Shown one piece after another: positions 4,903 through 5,603 of a DNA stretch of 5,603 nucleotides. Position numbers and translations under genes: made by a program. A model generated the notes under the pieces. That model was not told where the DNA came from and ran no database searches. It was given only the letters and a program-made list of their open reading frames with translations. The stretch spans positions 1 to 5,603 of the forward strand of contig DXZC01000132.1 of the NCBI GenBank assembly GCA_019415505.1. The letters run 5' to 3'. Each line of letters starts with the position of its first letter. Position 1 is the stretch's first letter. The DNA is from Peptococcaceae bacterium. Lineage in GTDB: Bacteria > Bacillota > Dehalobacteriia > UBA7702.

Positions 4903-5603
4903 GTGAGCAATACAGAATTTCAATGGCTGGACACTTGTCCGGAAAAGGAATTTTTAGAAAAGACTTTGCAATCTTTTTCTACTATTAGCGGCTTAAAAGC
5001 ACTGTTGGTAGATAAGGAGGGGCGCGCTGTCGTATCCACGGAAAACCAAATACCAGACTGTAAATTTTGCCAACTTATCAAGGCATCGCCCCTAGGGAAA
5101 GAGAAATGTCAGCGTTCCTATGCCAGGGCCGGCCGGGAAGCGGCGAAATATGGCGAACCCTATGTTTTCCGTTGTCATGCGGGTTTAGTTGCCTGGGCTG
5201 TACCTATTATAATTAACAAACATCAGGGCGCTGTAATTTGCGGTCAGGTGCTAATGTGGGAACCAGAGGACTATTTTCTCGATGAAATAGGCACTATGGT
5301 TAAAGGTTTGGATGTGGATATTTCCGAGGTAAAGATGGCGGCGCTACAGCTTAATGTGCTTTCCAGTGATAAGGTACAGGCCATTACCGACCTGCTCTTT
5401 GTTATCTCCAATCAAATAATGAACAAGGAAGCCACTTTTTTTGCGGAGCAAAAGAGCATTGCCGCTTATCAAGCTGTTCTATCCGAAGAAATCGCCGAGG
5501 CTAAGCATAATCCCAAAAAGAAGCTTAACCGCAATACCAGGGAATCCATTGAGGGGTTATCCCTACAGGGTAAAGAACGCGAGCTGATGGCCAAAGTTAG
5601 AAG
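4903..5603 (+). CDS. PocR-domain ligand sensor, N-terminal part of a transcriptional regulator (cut by window edge)
   Basis: The frame starts at GTG 4903 with a GGGGTG ribosome site 5 nt upstream and stays open for 233 codons to the window edge, so the gene is incomplete here. Residues about 10-175 form a PocR sensory domain. Visible landmarks are CKFC (C53, C56), EKCQRSY (C69), the hallmark FRCHAGL (C91, H92), WAVPIII and GAVICGQVLMW. This domain has been predicted to bind small hydrocarbon derivatives and is named after the propanediol regulator PocR; the Cys/His set may hold a metal or cofactor. Residues about 175-215 look like a charged helical linker, and the LQGKERELMAKVR segment (221-233) resembles the region preceding AraC-type HTH domains in PocR-AraC proteins. 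A C-terminal AraC DNA-binding domain is expected beyond the edge; a histidine kinase is the alternative. No membrane segment is seen. Lying directly after mtaB, it is a good candidate for its methanol-responsive regulator. Confidence 0.85.
   Translation, partial: MSNTEFQWLDTCPEKEFLEKTLQSFSTISGLKALLVDKEGRAVVSTENQIPDCKFCQLIKASPLGKEKCQRSYARAGREAAKYGEPYVFRCHAGLVAWAVPIIINKHQGAVICGQVLMWEPEDYFLDEIGTMVKGLDVDISEVKMAALQLNVLSSDKVQAITDLLFVISNQIMNKEATFFAEQKSIAAYQAVLSEEIAEAKHNPKKKLNRNTRESIEGLSLQGKERELMAKVR

Overview
The window reads as chromosomal DNA from an anaerobic, low-to-mid GC Bacillota (Firmicutes) bacterium, most likely a methanol-using acetogen or sulfate reducer of the Sporomusa/Peptococcaceae kind. 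The evidence is a bacterial methanol:corrinoid methyltransferase (MtaB), strong AGGAG/GGGTG-type ribosome binding sites, AT-rich intergenic DNA, SigA-type promoters (three of them with a TGC-extended -10) and U-tailed hairpin terminators. The genus cannot be fixed from this window. No insertion sequence, phage gene, tRNA, rRNA or CRISPR array is visible.

Layout, left to right: (1) a small metal-dependent cyclase-family hydrolase (17-571, +); (2) a bidirectional terminator (589-620) facing a convergent histidinol-phosphate aminotransferase, hisC (656-1747, -); (3) a 324-bp divergent intergenic region with promoters for both flanking genes and several inverted and direct repeats; (4) a CobW-family metal-chaperone GTPase (2072-3010, +); (5) a 244-bp structured leader; (6) mtaB (3255-4634, +), closed by a very strong terminator (4728-4763); (7) a textbook SigA promoter and the first 233 codons of a PocR-domain sensor/regulator (4903-5603, +), which runs off the right edge.

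The right two thirds look like a methanol-utilisation island. MtaB moves the methyl group of methanol onto a corrinoid protein and needs Zn. The CobW GTPase upstream could supply a metal or help corrinoid handling. The PocR-domain protein downstream could sense a small one-carbon or alcohol ligand and control the locus. The corrinoid protein MtaC and the second methyltransferase MtaA, with which MtaB must work, are absent from the window, and mtaB is followed directly by a terminator. hisC and the cyclase appear unrelated to methanol metabolism.

The most interesting item is the mtaB leader. One segment (3149-3161) is perfectly complementary both to an upstream segment (10 bp, 3116-3125) and to the mtaB Shine-Dalgarno region (9 bp, 3241-3249). 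A perfect 11-bp hairpin lies inside the second pairing. This is the architecture of a translational on/off RNA switch, but it resembles no riboswitch I recognise. A competing reading, in which the same upstream arm is part of an extended -10 promoter, is recorded.
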